Shown here: positions 63,092 through 64,000 of the stretch, in pieces | Position numbering within the stretch: the first letter of the stretch is position 1 | How the letters are laid out: each line of letters begins with the position of its first letter | NCBI RefSeq assembly: GCF_042033325.1 | Contig: NZ_CP160095.1 | Source of the DNA: Sneathia sanguinegens | Lineage (GTDB): Bacteria > Fusobacteriota > Fusobacteriia > Fusobacteriales > Leptotrichiaceae | Direction: 5' to 3' (one strand) | DNA: 64,000 nt | Notes under the pieces: generated by a model | What the model saw: the letters and a program-made list of their open reading frames with translations, nothing else | What the model was told of the DNA's origin: nothing | Databases searched by the model: none | Program-made: the position numbers and the translations under genes

Positions 63092-63798
63092 GTAGGATCA
63101 CTATCCAATTCATGTATTAAATTATTTTTCTTCCAATATGCTGCTATGTATACAAAGGGTGTATCAGCAAGGGATACAATAAATTTAAGAGCATAAGTTG
63201 AAAAGATAAATTGAAGTAGAGTAGGTGTATCTACGACTCCAATAAAGGCTATAAGTGTAAAAGTAACACTATCTATAATTTGGCTGAAAATGGTACTAAA
63301 ATTATTTCTTATCCAAATAGATCCAAAACTAGGAAATAGTTTTCTAATTGCTTGGTATGAGTACACATCTAAAAAGCTTGATATACCATAGGCAACAAGA
63401 GAGGCGAATGTTAGTCTATATAGAGGTGTAAATAGTACTTCTAAGTGAGGTTGTAATGTATCTATAGGAGTAGGTGAAATTTTAAGTGCGATATTCATTA
63501 TAATAGTAACAAAAATCATTGTTAAAAAGCCCATCCCTACAATATGTTGTGCATATTTTTTACCATAATTTTCTGATAAAATATCAGCCACTAGGAATAT
63601 ACCACCATAGGCAATATTTCCCATTGTTGCATTTATTCCAAATAGACATATAAATTTATTAACTTGTATATTTGCAATAACAATTGAAAGAGGAATAAAT
63701 AGCATAAGACCAATTTTCCCCCATTTTTTATAAGCATATAGTATGAAGCCATAATTAACAACTATGTATCCAAACCAAATAAGTTCATTTTTACCCAT
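63085..63798 (-). CDS. Queuosine-precursor transporter (YhhQ/VUT family)
   Basis: I start at the ATG 63798 behind AAGGAGA; 13 further codons upstream are lysine-rich and unlike the family. The 237-aa membrane protein has about six helices and the family segments NIAYGGIFLVADILSENYGKK (about 62-82), YQAIRKLFPS, IRNNFSTIFSQIIDSVTFTLIAF (about 155-177) and KFIVSLADTPFVYIA. YhhQ-type proteins import preQ0/preQ1 or queuine for tRNA modification; this suits a salvage-dependent organism. Adjacent to xth. Confidence 0.88.
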   Translation of the reverse strand: MGKNELIWFGYIVVNYGFILYAYKKWGKIGLMLFIPLSIVIANIQVNKFICLFGINATMGNIAYGGIFLVADILSENYGKKYAQHIVGMGFLTMIFVTIIMNIALKISPTPIDTLQPHLEVLFTPLYRLTFASLVAYGISSFLDVYSYQAIRKLFPSFGSIWIRNNFSTIFSQIIDSVTFTLIAFIGVVDTPTLLQFIFSTYALKFIVSLADTPFVYIAAYWKKNNLIHELDSDPTC

Positions 63799-63827
63799 CA
63801 AAGTCTCCTTTTTTTTCTTTTGGTTAA

Positions 63828-63856
63828 ATAATATCATAAAAGGTATGTAATTACAA
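63828..63856 (-). promoter_or_regulatory. Promoter of the transporter-xth operon
   Basis: Minus-strand -35 TTGTAA (63851-63856), 17 bases, -10 TATTAT (63828-63833), about 30 bases before the ATG at 63798. Confidence 0.55.
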
Positions 63857-63879
63857 TATGATATATTAGTATAAATATA

Positions 63880-63922
63880 AAGGATTAACCCTTATTTATT
63901 TGAGTTAATCCTTCTTTTTTTT
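63880..63922. terminator. Hairpin terminator after the right-edge outer-membrane gene
   Basis: Perfect 10-bp arms AAGGATTAAC / GTTAATCCTT around a 14-base loop, with an A-run on one side that gives T9 on the plus strand. On the minus strand it follows the stop of the truncated gene at the right edge. Confidence 0.75.
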
Positions 63923-64000
63923 TAAAATTTATAATTAAATCTTAAACTATATTTTAGTTCTCTTTCATATGTAACACCAAATGTTGCTCCATATTTGTCT
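63922..64000 (-). CDS. Outer-membrane-type protein, C-terminal end only
   Basis: The last 25 codons of a minus-strand gene entering from the right edge: GATFGVTYERELKYSLRFNY followed by KF and stop. The alternating pattern and terminal phenylalanine are the classic beta-barrel end signal, so this is probably a third relative of the two barrel genes at the left of the window. Too short to be certain. Confidence 0.6.
   Translation of the reverse strand, partial: DKYGATFGVTYERELKYSLRFNYKF

Overview
The window looks like chromosomal DNA of a very AT-rich bacterium, most likely a fusobacterium of the Leptotrichiaceae (Sneathia, Streptobacillus and relatives). The grounds are the low G+C in every codon position, several tandem lysine-rich, outer-membrane-type beta-barrel paralogues with signal peptides, a Gram-negative envelope gene set, and a small-genome, salvage-oriented gene content. 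The genus is inferred from general character, not from a search. I see no phage, insertion sequence or CRISPR array. Almost all genes sit in tightly packed operons, often with 1-8 base overlaps. No gene-free stretch exceeds 300 bases; the longest (34796-35077) holds only the opp promoter, a terminator and featureless AT-rich DNA.

Layout. 1-2216 (minus): two tandem paralogous outer-membrane-type proteins, the first cut by the window edge. 2440-9048 (plus): a membrane-anchored parvulin-type isomerase, a three-gene peptide/nickel-type ABC transporter with no binding protein, uppP, a helix-hairpin-helix protein and a lipase-like protein. 9060-20677 (plus): a division and cell-wall cluster murF-mraY-murD-ftsW-murG-murC-murB-(J-domain protein)-ftsQ-ftsZ, then adk and map; ftsA is absent from its usual place. 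20689-22084: a C69 dipeptidase gene split by a frameshift. 22169-26804: a cytoplasmic GH13 enzyme and a secreted type I pullulanase for alpha-glucan use. 26845-34795 (minus): oppBCDF with two tandem oligopeptide-binding lipoproteins and a Cof-type phosphatase. 35078-36134 (minus): a DUF1439-type exported protein and a conspicuously GC-richer HXXEE membrane protein that looks acquired. 36344-46228 (plus): OsmC-like protein, uvrC, and a nucleoside uptake and salvage operon (BMP-type ABC transporter, pyrimidine phosphorylase, deoC, deoD, cdd). 46248-64000 (minus): lysS with three small upstream genes including a frameshifted rlmH; mutL; a 6S-like small RNA; and a long operon with a tRNA-Leu, a SurA-like protein, trmB, a beta-propeller/uracil-DNA glycosylase fusion, guaB, ligA, asnA, a thymidylate-kinase-like gene, hisS and aspS; then xth, a queuosine-precursor transporter, and the tail of a third outer-membrane-type gene.

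Together the genes describe a host-associated organism that imports peptides (two ABC systems), nucleosides and alpha-glucan fragments rather than making everything itself. The most unusual items are the beta-propeller/UNG fusion, two single frameshifts (pepD, and rlmH at a slippery A7 tract), an exact-period 45-bp in-frame duplication in ftsW, a division cluster without ftsA whose FtsZ also has an atypical C-terminus, and a small structured RNA with its own promoter between aspS and mutL.
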